A stretch of DNA of 37,359 nucleotides from Thermoanaerobacterium butyriciformans (GCF_017874545.1 NZ_JAGGLT010000035.1:1-37359); one strand, 5' to 3'; counted from the stretch's first letter, positions 25,005-33,692 are shown. A program made the numbers and translations. The notes: generated by a model not told the origin, from the sequence alone.

Positions 25005-25063
25005 TATACTATTCCGATTTGATTTTATGTAATTATTATATAGCAAAAAAAGCTTTTTGTAAA
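25005..25063 (-). promoter_or_regulatory. cysK promoter and operator-like motif
   Basis: TTTACA (25063-25058), 17 bp, TATAAT (25040-25035) read leftward. Downstream ATCGGAATAGTATA (25018-25005) matches the mccBA operator at 13 of 14 bases and lies at the same distance from the ribosome site. Confidence 0.7.
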
Positions 25064-25096
25064 TAACATTTTTTTAACTTTATTATACAGCAAATA

Positions 25097-25121
25097 TAAA
25101 AAAATAACCGCATTAGCGGTT
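25097..25121 (-). terminator. Terminator of the copZ-like gene
   Basis: AACCGC-TAAT-GCGGTT then ATTTTTTT on the minus strand, 18 bp after the stop codon. Confidence 0.9.
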
Positions 25122-25138
25122 AAACATACATGAAAATA

Positions 25139-25363
25139 TTAAGCTTCATATCCTGCGTCAATAATCGCTTTTTTCATGTCATCTATAGTAACTTTTTTAG
25201 GATCGTATGTTACAGTGACATTGGCCTTACCCAAGTCTACTGTCGCTTTTGACACTCCATCAAGTGCATTTAATGCTTTCTCTACAGTCATTTTGCAATG
25301 GTTGCATGACATGCCTCTGACATCAATCGTGACAGTTTCACCTTTTGAACCAAACAAACCCAT
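25139..25363 (-). CDS. copZ: Heavy-metal-associated (CopZ-like) copper chaperone
   Basis: 74 residues forming one HMA ferredoxin-like domain with the GMSCNHC metal motif at about 17-23 and KVTIDDMKKAIIDAGYEA at the end, the canonical last strand and helix. It has a short N-terminal extension (GLFGSKGE). CopZ carries Cu(I) to a P-type ATPase or to CsoR; neither partner is in the window. Its promoter is TTGACA-N17-TAAACT, and a 17-bp CsoR-like palindrome (ATACCCCTTATGAGTAT) lies at the transcript start. It is a single-gene unit. Confidence 0.9.
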   Translation of the reverse strand: MGLFGSKGETVTIDVRGMSCNHCKMTVEKALNALDGVSKATVDLGKANVTVTYDPKKVTIDDMKKAIIDAGYEA

Positions 25364-25382
25364 ATTTAATCTCTCCTTTCAT

Positions 25383-25439
25383 ATACTCATAAGGGGTATT
25401 ACCTATAAATAGTTTAATTTAACTGCATCTTGATGTCAA
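25383..25439 (-). promoter_or_regulatory. copZ promoter and CsoR-like operator
   Basis: TTGACA (25439-25434), 17 bp, TAAACT (25416-25411) read leftward. ATACCCCTTATGAGTAT (25399-25383) resembles the ATACCCnnnnnGGGTAT operators of CsoR before Firmicute copZA genes, with one half site imperfect. The -35 begins directly after the stop codon of the upstream flavoprotein gene. Confidence 0.65.
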
Positions 25440-26603
25440 CTATTTTATGTTCACATCTCTTTCTACTTTCATTTTCGTCTTAGAGCTCATTACCCGCAGT
25501 GCATACATTGGAACTTTTAATTTAAAATTCATATATGTATTATCACCCATCATTATATCTACAAAGTATGATAGCACATTAGGAAAATATCTTACTGATT
25601 TTTCTATGAAATCCATGTTATTGTACGTAAATTGCGCTAATCTGTATGCCCAACCAACATCTGGCACAACTTCTCTATTGAGTCTAAGAGTGTATTCATC
25701 CAATCCACATTTTCCACTGAAATGCTTTTTTAGAACATCAAATGATATGTCTGCAGTAAGCAAAGCATTGTATATTCCTTCGCCTGTAAATGGATCAGCA
25801 AGCCTTGTAGCATCTCCAACCAGTATTATTCTATCGTTATTAAATACACCATCGCTCCCATCAGGAAACGACAACTGATGACCATAAATTTTGCAGTCTT
25901 TTATATTTCTGTCCACATTTTCCTCTATCATTTTAGATAACATTTCTTTTATGTCTGAAACTTTGTTTAAAAAAGTTCCGACACCAATGGACAATCTATC
26001 ACCTTTAGGGAATACCCATCCATACCCATATCTTATTGCGTTGAAATCCACTACAACTTTTCCTTTTAATCCATCGATTAAGCTATTATCGACGTATACT
26101 TCACCTTCAAGTGCTATGCCTTTTTTGCCATTTATTAAGTTTGCTTTATGTGCCACATTGCTGTTTATTCCATCTGCACCTACTAAAACCTTTGTCTCAT
26201 ATTCACCCCTGTCTGTCACAACGACAAGTCCCTTATCATGCTGATAAAAGTCATAAAATAATTCACCATCATGTATTTCACACCCATAATAAGCTGCTTT
26301 ATCTATTAAATATTTGTCAAATTTAGTCCTATCTACCTGATATATTATAGGCTCACCAGTCTGCAAAACAGTCTGTTTGCCGTTAGGAAATTTAAAGATA
26401 ATTTCATTGGTAATATCTTCTACGTATTGGCTTATATCAATATCTAATAATTTGTAACACCTTTTAGTTATTCCGCCACCGCAGGCTTTGTACCTCGGAA
26501 AAACATGCTTTTCTATCAACAATACCTTATATCCTTCTTTAGACAGCTTTCTTCCTAATGTAGATCCTGCAGGTCCTCCACCAACAATAATTACATCATA
26601 CAT
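25440..26603 (-). CDS. Geranylgeranyl-reductase-family FAD oxidoreductase
   Basis: 387 residues. The N-terminal dinucleotide fold is DVIIVGGGPAGSTLGRKL; the family signature PRYKACGGGITKRCYKLL follows at about 40-60, and the second FAD site is ILVGDATRLADPFTGEGIYNAL. This is the geranylgeranyl reductase / menaquinone-type polyprenyl reductase group, which saturates isoprenoid double bonds or, in some members, epoxidises. The exact substrate is unknown. The ATG at 26603 has GAGGTG 6 bp upstream; the frame opens 7 codons earlier at a TTG without a good site. It is transcribed away from the ytrHI pair. Confidence 0.85.
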   Translation of the reverse strand: MYDVIIVGGGPAGSTLGRKLSKEGYKVLLIEKHVFPRYKACGGGITKRCYKLLDIDISQYVEDITNEIIFKFPNGKQTVLQTGEPIIYQVDRTKFDKYLIDKAAYYGCEIHDGELFYDFYQHDKGLVVVTDRGEYETKVLVGADGINSNVAHKANLINGKKGIALEGEVYVDNSLIDGLKGKVVVDFNAIRYGYGWVFPKGDRLSIGVGTFLNKVSDIKEMLSKMIEENVDRNIKDCKIYGHQLSFPDGSDGVFNNDRIILVGDATRLADPFTGEGIYNALLTADISFDVLKKHFSGKCGLDEYTLRLNREVVPDVGWAYRLAQFTYNNMDFIEKSVRYFPNVLSYFVDIMMGDNTYMNFKLKVPMYALRVMSSKTKMKVERDVNIK

Positions 26604-26664
26604 TTCTTTCACCTCTAAATTCAATTATAATTGCAATGCTTAACAAATAAAAGTTGCACATCAG

Positions 26665-26692
26665 ATATTTTAAATTTGATAAGCATATAAAT
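26665..26692 (+). promoter_or_regulatory. Candidate sigma-E sporulation promoter of ytrHI
   Basis: ATATT (26665-26669), 14 bp, CATATAAAT (26684-26692), close to the sigma-E pattern of -35 ATATT and -10 CATACANT. In B. subtilis ytrHI is a sigma-E operon, so the match is likely real, although the two bases before ATATT do not fit the extended consensus. Confidence 0.5.
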
Positions 26693-26707
26693 ATATGAGG
26701 TGGTTTT

Positions 26708-27034
26708 ATGTTAATAAAAATATTCAGAATTTTTTTCATACCATATTTTACATCCCTTGGTGTAGTCGTTGGTGGTACTATTTTAGGTTCTCTTTCATCC
26801 CTTTTCATATTTGAGTCTCCCATAAAAATAATTAATTCCATACTGAAAGATATAAGACTTTGGGCTATACTGGTGGGGCTTGGAGGATCTTTTACTACAA
26901 TAAGAGGTCTTGAAATTGGTTTTAGCGGTGAATTTACACAGCTAGCAAAACAAGGATTAATTCTTTCTGGTGCTTTTCTAGGTTCTTATTCCGGATTTAA
27001 ATTGATTACCTGCATAATAGGTGAATTCAAATGA
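26708..27034 (+). CDS. ytrH: Sporulation membrane protein YtrH
   Basis: 108 residues with three hydrophobic segments (about 7-33, 49-66, 76-100). The pattern matches the YtrH family: FRIFFIPYFTSLGVVVGGTILGSLSS near the N-terminus, then a RLWAILVGLGGSFTTIRGLE loop and the C-terminal GAFLGSYSG. YtrH is a mother-cell membrane protein needed for efficient spore formation. It overlaps ytrI by 4 bp. A sigma-E-like promoter lies upstream. A good GAGGTGG ribosome site precedes the ATG. Confidence 0.85.
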   Translation: MLIKIFRIFFIPYFTSLGVVVGGTILGSLSSLFIFESPIKIINSILKDIRLWAILVGLGGSFTTIRGLEIGFSGEFTQLAKQGLILSGAFLGSYSGFKLITCIIGEFK

Positions 27035-27474
27035 ATAAAATCACATCATTCGTAAGTGTCTTTTTAATAGGTGTAATTATAGGGGGAGCAATTGTAAATG
27101 TGGTAAATGGCATTGTGATCGAAAAAATATCATTTGAGAGAGATGCATATAAATTAAACAATGCAGCACTAAATGAAAAAATAGAAAAATTGAATGAATC
27201 ATTAAAGAATCAATCGTATAGAGTAGTAACTGATATAAAACCTTATGTATCTAATAGTGACAGTAAAATCAGAATAGAAGTTGAAAAATATGTTAATGAA
27301 AAGTTGAAAGATATTTATGGAAAGCAAGTTGAAAAAATTAATCCAGATTTAATTTTTAACATATTCGATGGTCGAATTCTATCTATTGAGAATAAAAAAG
27401 TATCTTTAAAAGTAAAACACATTGTAGTAAGTACGACAATAGAAATATACATAACCGCACAGATAAATGAATAA
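27031..27474 (+). CDS. ytrI: Sporulation membrane protein YtrI
   Basis: 147 residues: one N-terminal membrane helix (about 5-27), a short coiled coil (about 35-65, KLNNAALNEKIEKLNESLKNQ), then a small beta-rich domain (about 70-147). The overlap with ytrH by ATGA and the topology fit YtrI, the partner of YtrH in the mother-cell membrane. It ends before the metA riboswitch region. Confidence 0.75.
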   Translation: MNKITSFVSVFLIGVIIGGAIVNVVNGIVIEKISFERDAYKLNNAALNEKIEKLNESLKNQSYRVVTDIKPYVSNSDSKIRIEVEKYVNEKLKDIYGKQVEKINPDLIFNIFDGRILSIENKKVSLKVKHIVVSTTIEIYITAQINE

Positions 27475-27508
27475 ATGAAGGAAAAATAAAGAGCAAGTTA
27501 ACTTGTTA

Positions 27509-27537
27509 TTGACATTGATAATTAACGAATATATAAT
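27509..27537 (+). promoter_or_regulatory. Strong housekeeping promoter of metA
   Basis: TTGACA (27509-27514), 17 bp, TATAAT (27532-27537), a perfect consensus in both boxes. Transcription leads directly into the SAM riboswitch. Confidence 0.85.
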
Positions 27538-27567
27538 TAATTTAACAATTTAATATTATAAATCAAA

Positions 27568-27688
27568 ACTCATCAAGAGTGGTGGAGGGACTGGCCCTGT
27601 GAAACCCGGCAACCGTCATATTTTTATGAAAATGGTGCTAATTCCTGCAAAGCGTTTAGCTTTGGGAGATGAGAAGATGTGAGTATTT
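27568..27688 (+). ncRNA. SAM-I (S-box) riboswitch controlling metA
   Basis: Contains ACTCATCAAGAGTGGTGGAG, GGCCCTGTGAAACCCGGCAACC, the variable arm, GTGCTAATTCCTGCAAA and GGGAGATGAGAAGA. P1 forms between ACTCATC and GATGAG; GAGAAGA can instead pair with TCTTCTC of the terminator 5' side, the antiterminator. Confidence 0.97.
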
Positions 27689-27716
27689 ACGCCTCTTCTC
27701 AGGAGGCGTTTTTATT
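27689..27716 (+). terminator. SAM-riboswitch terminator before metA
   Basis: ACGCCTC-TTCTCAG-GAGGCGT followed by TTTTATTTT: a 7-bp GC-rich stem and T-run located 22 bp before the metA start codon. Confidence 0.9.
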
Positions 27717-27738
27717 TTACGCTTAAGGAGGTACAAAA

Positions 27739-28656
27739 ATGCCAATAAAAATACCTGACGGACTACCTGCAATTGATATTTTAGCTAAAGAAAATATATT
27801 CGTAATGGCTGAAGAAAGAGCGATTCATCAAGACATACGGCCACTAAAAATCGCAATCTTAAACTTAATGCCTACAAAAAGCGTCACAGAAACACAGCTA
27901 TTAAGACTTCTTAGCAATAATCCCTTGCAGATAGATTTAACATTTCTATATACCGTCTCTCATAAACCTAAAAACACTGCACCAGAGTATTTAGAAACTT
28001 TTTACAAAACATTTGATGATATAAAATACGAAAAATTCGATGGTCTTATTATAACAGGAGCACCGGTAGAAACTTTGGACTTCTCGGATGTTGATTACTG
28101 GCATGAGCTTAAAGAGATAATGGAATGGAGTAAACACAATGTGTACTCTACATTTCATATTTGCTGGGGTGCTCAAGCTGGTCTTTATTACCATTACGGC
28201 ATTCCTAAATACCCTTTAAAAGAGAAAATGTTTGGTGTATTTCTGCATAAAGTATCCAAAAAAAATGTCGATTTACTGCGGGGTTTTGACGACGAATTTT
28301 ATGCTCCCCATTCCAGATACACAGAAGTAAGAAAAGAAGATATCCAATTAGTTGATGAACTCGAAATACTAGCTGAATCAGATGAAGCAGGGCTATATAT
28401 AATAAGCGCAAAAAATGGCAGACAAATATTTGTCACAGGCCACTCTGAATACGATCCATTGACTCTAAAATCTGAATACGAAAGGGATCTAAAAAAAGGC
28501 ATACCGATAAAAATACCGAAACATTATTTCCCGGGAGATGACCCCAACAATGAACCAATTGTAAAATGGAGAAGCCATGCAAACCTGCTCTTTTCAAACT
28601 GGTTAAATTACTACGTATATCAAAAAACGCCATATGACATAAACACCATTGAATAG
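27739..28656 (+). CDS. metA: Homoserine O-acetyltransferase (MetA family)
   Basis: 305 residues, the MetA-family (not MetX) fold. The catalytic Cys is C142 in FHICWGAQ, with H-x-E-Y in [12 protein letters not shown] (His and Glu). Residue 111 is Glu (GAPVET), the residue that gives acetyl-CoA rather than succinyl-CoA use in Bacillus cereus and related enzymes, where Escherichia coli has Gly. So the product should be O-acetylhomoserine, the substrate of MetY (12377-13669). Expression is controlled by a SAM riboswitch, and the ribosome site AAGGAGG lies 7 bp before the ATG. A hairpin terminator follows. Confidence 0.95.
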   Translation: MPIKIPDGLPAIDILAKENIFVMAEERAIHQDIRPLKIAILNLMPTKSVTETQLLRLLSNNPLQIDLTFLYTVSHKPKNTAPEYLETFYKTFDDIKYEKFDGLIITGAPVETLDFSDVDYWHELKEIMEWSKHNVYSTFHICWGAQAGLYYHYGIPKYPLKEKMFGVFLHKVSKKNVDLLRGFDDEFYAPHSRYTEVRKEDIQLVDELEILAESDEAGLYIISAKNGRQIFVTGHSEYDPLTLKSEYERDLKKGIPIKIPKHYFPGDDPNNEPIVKWRSHANLLFSNWLNYYVYQKTPYDINTIE

Positions 28657-28669
28657 ACAATATATTTGT

Positions 28670-28713
28670 GCAGGAATAGAGATGTCGATAATCTTCTATT
28701 CCTGCATATTTTT
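28670..28713 (+). terminator. Terminator of metA
   Basis: An 11-bp perfect stem, GCAGGAATAGA / TCTATTCCTGC, around a 14-nt loop, followed by a T-rich run (ATATTTTT). Confidence 0.9.
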
Positions 28714-28737
28714 ATATATATCCTGCAAAATTATTCA

Positions 28738-28766
28738 TTGACTTTTTTACTGCTCTGTGCTAATTT
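28738..28766 (+). promoter_or_regulatory. Probable promoter of the amino-acid permease
   Basis: TTGACT (28738-28743), 17 bp, TAATTT (28761-28766), 42 bp before the start codon. The -10 is weak. Confidence 0.5.
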
Positions 28767-28807
28767 AATTATGCTATTTTAAAAATTTATAGAAAGGAAT
28801 CATATAT

Positions 28808-30163
28808 ATGAACAAAACACAAAAGCTCAAAAAAGACATTGGCCTATTTATCGCCACAGCACTTGTGACAGGTAACATGATGGGTTCCGGCATATTTATG
28901 CTTCCAGCTACATTAGCATCAAAGTCCGGTCCCGGCGCAACAATACTTGCATGGCTTATTACAGGCATAGGGTCAATCTTCTTAGCATTATCATTTGCAA
29001 ACCTAGGCTCAAAGATTCCAAAGGCTGGTGGTCCGTATGAGTACTCAAAATTAGCTTTTGGCGACTTTATAGGTTTTATAAATGCATGGCTTTACTGGAA
29101 TGGTTCATGGATCGGAAATGCTGCCGTTGTCATAGCAGTTGCCAGTTACTCAAGCGCTTTATTCCCGATTTTATCGCAAAATCATTTAGCCGCTTTTTTA
29201 TACACAAGCGCTATTTTGTGGATTTTTACAATCGTCAATATAATTGGTGTGAAAAGGGCAGGTTCGACTCAGACAGCCATAACTGTCTTTGAGATTTGTT
29301 TATTCCTATTTTTTATAGCTGTTTCAGCTATACATTTCAAAACCAGCAATATCATGCCTTTGTTTCCATCAGGAAAGGGCATAAATACACTGTCTGCAGC
29401 AGCCACTTCCACATTGTGGGCATTTGTAGGACTTGAGACTGCGTCGATAACTGCTGAAGAGATAAAAAATCCTGAAAGAAATGTGAAGTTAAGCACAATA
29501 TTCGGAATATTAATAGCTGTAGTGATGTACCTTGCAATAAATATTTCTGCAATGGGTGCCATGCCTCAAAACGAATTAGCAAAAAGTGCTTCTCCAATAG
29601 CAGATATACTTAAGCAGTTTTTAGGTAAAAGCATAGCAACTGTAATTATTGTTGGCTCTGTAATAAGCGTTCTTGGCACGACTGTTGGATGGCTTTTATC
29701 AACAGCCCGCGTGGCATATGCAGCAGGAAAAGATGGATTGTTTCCTGAGATTTTTGCTAAAGTGCACCCAAAATACAAAACACCTCACACATCATTGATT
29801 ATAGGATCTATCCTGGTTAATCTGCTGTTGTTGATGAACTATACAAAGTCTTTAGTTTCAGCCTTTACATTCATAATATTGCTGGCTACACTTTCTTTCT
29901 TGCCTGTATACGCTTTTACAGCAGCATCTGAAATCATGCTTCTTATAAAAAGAGATAAAAAGGTCAATGTGTTAAGCTTTATCAAAAATTCTATTGTTCC
30001 ACTTTTAGGGTTTACTTACGCAATATGGACAATATACGGTTCAGGAGCAGAAACCGTCATGTACGGATTCATAATGCTTATGTGTGGCATACCATTTTAT
30101 ATATACATGAAATACAAAAATTCCATCAAATTGGATGAGGTTAGAAAAGTTTTAAAAAATTAA
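28808..30163 (+). CDS. Amino acid permease (APC superfamily, basic amino acid/polyamine antiporter type)
   Basis: 451 residues, about 12 membrane helices. The helix-1 substrate loop GNMMGSGIFMLPA is the APC hallmark; helix 6 has WAFVGLETASITAEEIKNPERN, the typical ATPase-free antiporter signature. GGPYEYSKLAFGDFIGFINAWLYW in helices 2-3 matches ArcD/CadB/PotE-type antiporters. The exchanged amino acid cannot be told from sequence; arginine/ornithine or lysine/cadaverine would be typical. It is a single gene with a promoter and a shared terminator, and nothing nearby points to the substrate. Confidence 0.85.
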   Translation: MNKTQKLKKDIGLFIATALVTGNMMGSGIFMLPATLASKSGPGATILAWLITGIGSIFLALSFANLGSKIPKAGGPYEYSKLAFGDFIGFINAWLYWNGSWIGNAAVVIAVASYSSALFPILSQNHLAAFLYTSAILWIFTIVNIIGVKRAGSTQTAITVFEICLFLFFIAVSAIHFKTSNIMPLFPSGKGINTLSAAATSTLWAFVGLETASITAEEIKNPERNVKLSTIFGILIAVVMYLAINISAMGAMPQNELAKSASPIADILKQFLGKSIATVIIVGSVISVLGTTVGWLLSTARVAYAAGKDGLFPEIFAKVHPKYKTPHTSLIIGSILVNLLLLMNYTKSLVSAFTFIILLATLSFLPVYAFTAASEIMLLIKRDKKVNVLSFIKNSIVPLLGFTYAIWTIYGSGAETVMYGFIMLMCGIPFYIYMKYKNSIKLDEVRKVLKN

Positions 30164-30166
30164 AAG

Positions 30167-30191
30167 GGCTGCACTTTTGCAGCCTTTATTT
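30167..30191. terminator. Bidirectional terminator between the permease and the acyltransferase
   Basis: GGCTGCA-CTTT-TGCAGCC then TTTATTTATT on the plus strand. The stem is perfect (7 bp); an A-rich stretch before it (30162-30165) gives a shorter T-run for the minus-strand gene. Confidence 0.85.
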
Positions 30192-30200
30192 ATTCATTAT

Positions 30201-32132
30201 CTAATTACTATCTGTATTGTTGTCTTTTATCGTCTTTGCTATAAGCGAAGCAAAGTATTTTGCTCCAGAAGGCTCCAGGTGTACTGCATCTGGTGAAAAG
30301 AATGAATCGTGGCCATAACTTGCTTTATACCAATCAATCAATGTTGTATGCGGATATTCAGAAGATACTTTATCTAATGTTTTATTTACCACACTTTCCC
30401 ATGGCCGAGGAACACGCACATTCACTAATATTATATGTTTTACAGGTTCTGCAGCTTTTAAAAGGGACAGCAGTTGATCTTCTGTAAAAGGTCCATTTGT
30501 ACCTAACTCGACTATCAATGTATCGCTAATTTTTCCCTTTGCCTTAAGAGATTTTACGACATCTTTCGCCTGATACATCTGGCGTCCCACTTTACCATCT
30601 ATTGTAATTCCGGGAAGCATTTCTTCCAAGTAAGGCTTTGTATCGATCAATATAGAATCACCAATAATCGTTATCCCTTTACCGTCCTGAATCTTAACAT
30701 CAGTCTGCCCACTATCATTTGACTCTACACTTGAGTCTGCCTTTCCACCTTTATATGGATAATATTTTATATCCCTCCTATTATCTGGTACATTAGAACT
30801 GTCTTCTTGTACAATACCATCACTTGTAACATCCCTATTTTCTACATAAGATGGTGAAACATTTGTGCCATTTCCACCACCATTGGAGTTTAAAGATACT
30901 GACGCATTAGCAGGCATTATCCCGCTCATTCCTGCTATAAATATGCACATTAAAACTGTAGACACTATAACTAACACGGATGCTTTCAATTGAAGCAATA
31001 TTTTTCCTTTTCTAAGCCTTAAAGATTTTATATCCTGAATCATTCTTTTAAGTGCACCATGCCTAATAGGATCTTCTATATATCTCCATGACAAGGCAGA
31101 TATAAGTATAATCAAAAATATCTGAAGTACTGCCCGTATTGGATTTATACCTTCTGTATCAACTGCTGGACTAGTCAAAATGAGTACAGGAAAATACCAA
31201 AGATATACACCATAAGACCTTGCACCAAGCCATCTTAAGGGAAAACATCCCAATGCCTTACCTAATAAGCTATCTTGATGTGCTGATACCGCTATTGTAA
31301 CCGCAGCTACTATAGATAATAAAAACATTCCACCTCTGTATACAAAAGTATCATATTGATTAATATAGACAAACATCAAGAAAATGGCTAAAATTGACAA
31401 AAATCCAATTACGTCCAAAATCAACCTTTTATTTCTTGAAATATTGTTTGAAAGCTTATTACTTGGCAAAACTAATGCTAAAGCCGATCCTAAAAGCAGC
31501 CCAAAAGCACGTGTGTCAGTCCCATAATAAACACGGCTGGGATCCATACCTGGCTCATACAGCATTCCCATGGCCAAAGCAGATGCTATAGAAAGCAGTA
31601 AAGTCAAAAACACAATATATCTTTTTTTCTTCAAATATTTAAATAAAATAATCAAAACAAGAGGCCATATAAGATAAAACTGACCTTCCACAGCTAATGA
31701 CCATAAATTCCCAAATGTGGACGGAGGACCAAATTTTGCAAAATAGGAAACTTTGTGAAAAATTAGCCACCAGTTATTAATGTACAATATACTTGTTATT
31801 GCATCACCTTTTATAGATGCTAGCCTTCCAGGATCAAATAATGTAACATAGCAAACCACCAAAACTACCATTATAAAAAGTGCAGGAAATAATCGGCGCA
31901 TTCTTCGTATCCAAAAATTTTTTAAATCTACTTTGCCGCTTCTTTCCCATTCAGCAGAAATTATATTTGTTATCAAATATCCAGACAAAACAAAAAATAT
32001 GCTGACACCCAAAAATCCACCCTGCATGAAGTTTAAATTGAGATGATATCCTATGACAGCAAGCACAGCTATTGCACGAAGGCCATCAAGTCCTGCCATA
32101 TATCTCACATTACTGTTTAAAGGCTTTGGCAT
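30201..32132 (-). CDS. OatA-like membrane O-acyltransferase with SGNH domain
   Basis: 643 residues. Residues about 10-370 are the acyltransferase-3 membrane domain: YMAGLDGLRAIAVLAVIGYHL, GVSIFFVLSGYLITNII, and the RRMRRLFPAL patch. A linker rich in Ser and Asn (about 425-490) leads to an extracytoplasmic SGNH esterase-like domain (about 495-640) with GDSI, GTNG and the DAVHLEP catalytic Asp-x-x-His. The layout is that of OatA, which moves acetyl groups from inside the cell to peptidoglycan or another surface polymer. AGGAGGGG precedes the ATG. It is a single-gene unit. The acceptor could be peptidoglycan (lysozyme resistance), teichoic acid or a secreted polysaccharide. Confidence 0.9.
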   Translation of the reverse strand: MPKPLNSNVRYMAGLDGLRAIAVLAVIGYHLNLNFMQGGFLGVSIFFVLSGYLITNIISAEWERSGKVDLKNFWIRRMRRLFPALFIMVVLVVCYVTLFDPGRLASIKGDAITSILYINNWWLIFHKVSYFAKFGPPSTFGNLWSLAVEGQFYLIWPLVLIILFKYLKKKRYIVFLTLLLSIASALAMGMLYEPGMDPSRVYYGTDTRAFGLLLGSALALVLPSNKLSNNISRNKRLILDVIGFLSILAIFLMFVYINQYDTFVYRGGMFLLSIVAAVTIAVSAHQDSLLGKALGCFPLRWLGARSYGVYLWYFPVLILTSPAVDTEGINPIRAVLQIFLIILISALSWRYIEDPIRHGALKRMIQDIKSLRLRKGKILLQLKASVLVIVSTVLMCIFIAGMSGIMPANASVSLNSNGGGNGTNVSPSYVENRDVTSDGIVQEDSSNVPDNRRDIKYYPYKGGKADSSVESNDSGQTDVKIQDGKGITIIGDSILIDTKPYLEEMLPGITIDGKVGRQMYQAKDVVKSLKAKGKISDTLIVELGTNGPFTEDQLLSLLKAAEPVKHIILVNVRVPRPWESVVNKTLDKVSSEYPHTTLIDWYKASYGHDSFFSPDAVHLEPSGAKYFASLIAKTIKDNNTDSN

Positions 32133-32347
32133 CGAGATCCCCTCCTAAAGTCTGATTCCCTTATCTTCGCATAAATAATATGTATATCTAATGTTATATT
32201 TTTGAATAAAATACAAAATATTACAAAATTCTTCAATATATCTCATAAACAACCTTTTTTCTTTAATCCATTATATATTATCAATATTACAAAAATATTA
32301 CAACATATAAATAAAATATAAATATCTCATAAATATTTATTAATAAA

Positions 32348-32378
32348 AAGAGCTCTTTATACGTTTAAAAGAGCTCTT
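32348..32378 (-). terminator. Terminator of the isochorismatase-fold gene
   Basis: Two copies of the self-complementary AAGAGCTCTT separated by 11 nt form a 10-bp stem, followed on the minus strand by TTTATT. Confidence 0.8.
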
Positions 32379-32405
32379 AACATAACATTACTATATTGAT
32401 TTATA

Positions 32406-33152
32406 TTATTCTTCCAGCAACTCTTTAACAATGTTTATACCATTGAGCTTCATATGATATAGAAACATCACATGTGTCAAATCACCATCGTGTGGAATAA
32501 TTTTAAGCCTTTCAGCAGTTTTCACACTTATATCATAAGTCTCAACACAATTTTCTGGCACAATGACATTAATTCTTAAATTGTTGGCATTTGCAATCAT
32601 CTTTATAGAAATTGCTGTCTGATATACACATAAATCGGTGCAATTTCCAACAATGATAAAAGTAGACTTTCCTTCTTTAAGCATGCTGACTATCTTTTTT
32701 AAAAACGAGTTCCCATCGTCAAATTCTCCACCAAAAAACACATTTAGTGAATTTTTCTCATATATCTGTGGCTGTTCCTTTATTATCTCTAAAAGTTCTT
32801 CAACGATAGAGCTTTCATCAGTTCCTTTTACGCAGTGCTTCGGATAATCGGCAAATTCCGTAGCTTCTATTGCATGGGCATCATTTATAAACAGTATATT
32901 TTTTATGCCCATTCTGTAAGACGCATTTATCAAATTCTTTATAGGTTCTATTATGCCTCCAATTCTAGGACTTGATAGTAAACCACTTTTGCAAAAACCA
33001 TTTATCATGTCTACCACAATCAATGATACATTGTCAGCATTTCCGGCATCATTTATAACCGTACTAAGCTTCATATCATCCAAGTTGCCATAAAAGTCAA
33101 ACAAATAATTTAAAAAAGGTCTTGTATTGTACAAAAAACTATCAAAATTCAT
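32406..33152 (-). CDS. Isochorismatase-family cysteine hydrolase (nicotinamidase-like)
   Basis: 248 residues. The catalytic triad is visible as D48 in IVVDMINGFC, Lys in YEKNSLNVFFG (about residue 127) and Cys in VGNCTDLCVYQTAI (about residue 169). A second metal-site clue is NDAHAIEATEF. The fold is that of nicotinamidases and isochorismatases. The extra N-terminal 35 residues and an acid-rich tail (LKLNGINIVKELLEE) are slightly longer than in plain nicotinamidases. The substrate is not certain; nicotinamide recycling to NAD is the most common role. It is a separate unit with its own terminator. Confidence 0.85.
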   Translation of the reverse strand: MNFDSFLYNTRPFLNYLFDFYGNLDDMKLSTVINDAGNADNVSLIVVDMINGFCKSGLLSSPRIGGIIEPIKNLINASYRMGIKNILFINDAHAIEATEFADYPKHCVKGTDESSIVEELLEIIKEQPQIYEKNSLNVFFGGEFDDGNSFLKKIVSMLKEGKSTFIIVGNCTDLCVYQTAISIKMIANANNLRINVIVPENCVETYDISVKTAERLKIIPHDGDLTHVMFLYHMKLNGINIVKELLEE

Positions 33153-33213
33153 TTAAGAAACCTCCTTCCATTTAATTAAATATATATTATTAATTTTATA
33201 TCAAATTATATAC

Positions 33214-33243
33214 CAAAAAAAGAGGCTTTAGCCTTAAAGCCCC
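33214..33243 (-). terminator. Terminator of the hotdog thioesterase gene
   Basis: GGGGCTTTA-AGGC-TAAAGCCTC then TTTTTTT on the minus strand, overlapping the end of the coding region. Confidence 0.9.
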
Positions 33244-33244
33244 T

Positions 33245-33667
33245 TTAATTTAGACTATAAAACGTCTCCCTTGCTGACGCTACTAGTTTACCATCTTGGT
33301 TGTAAGCATCACATACAGCGACAGCAGTAGATTTTCCTAAGTGAATTATCTTTGCAAAAGCATCAATTTTATCCCCGACCTTAACAGATTTTATATAGTT
33401 TATATTCATTTCAAGAGTAACCATATTTCTTCCCATCGTCTTTGCTGCAATTCCCATTGCCGTATCCATAAGTGAAAACACCACTCCTCCATGTGCAATC
33501 CCAAAAATATTTAAATGTTTCTCTAAAATTATAATTTCCATTGTAACTTTACCGCTATCTAGCTCAATTATATCCATTCCAATTAGATTATGATATTGTG
33601 CATTCTTATTTGATTCAATTATTTCTTTGAATAGATCTTCGTTTATGCCATTATTCCTTACTTCCAA
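33245..33667 (-). CDS. PaaI-type hotdog-fold thioesterase
   Basis: 140 residues, one hotdog domain. HGGVVFSLMDTAMGIAAKT at about 59-77 is the family core (the HGG turn and the long central helix), with D68 as the catalytic acid in the 4HBT/PaaI clan. The start is TTG at 33667, which has AAAGGATGG at 7 bp upstream; no ATG or GTG fits better. Such enzymes hydrolyse acyl-CoA or phenylacetyl-type thioesters and clear stalled CoA esters. The substrate cannot be read from sequence. It follows a sigma factor gene (26-bp gap). Confidence 0.88.
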   Translation of the reverse strand: MEVRNNGINEDLFKEIIESNKNAQYHNLIGMDIIELDSGKVTMEIIILEKHLNIFGIAHGGVVFSLMDTAMGIAAKTMGRNMVTLEMNINYIKSVKVGDKIDAFAKIIHLGKSTAVAVCDAYNQDGKLVASARETFYSLN

Positions 33668-33692
33668 ACTTTTACCATCCTTTCATGTCTTT

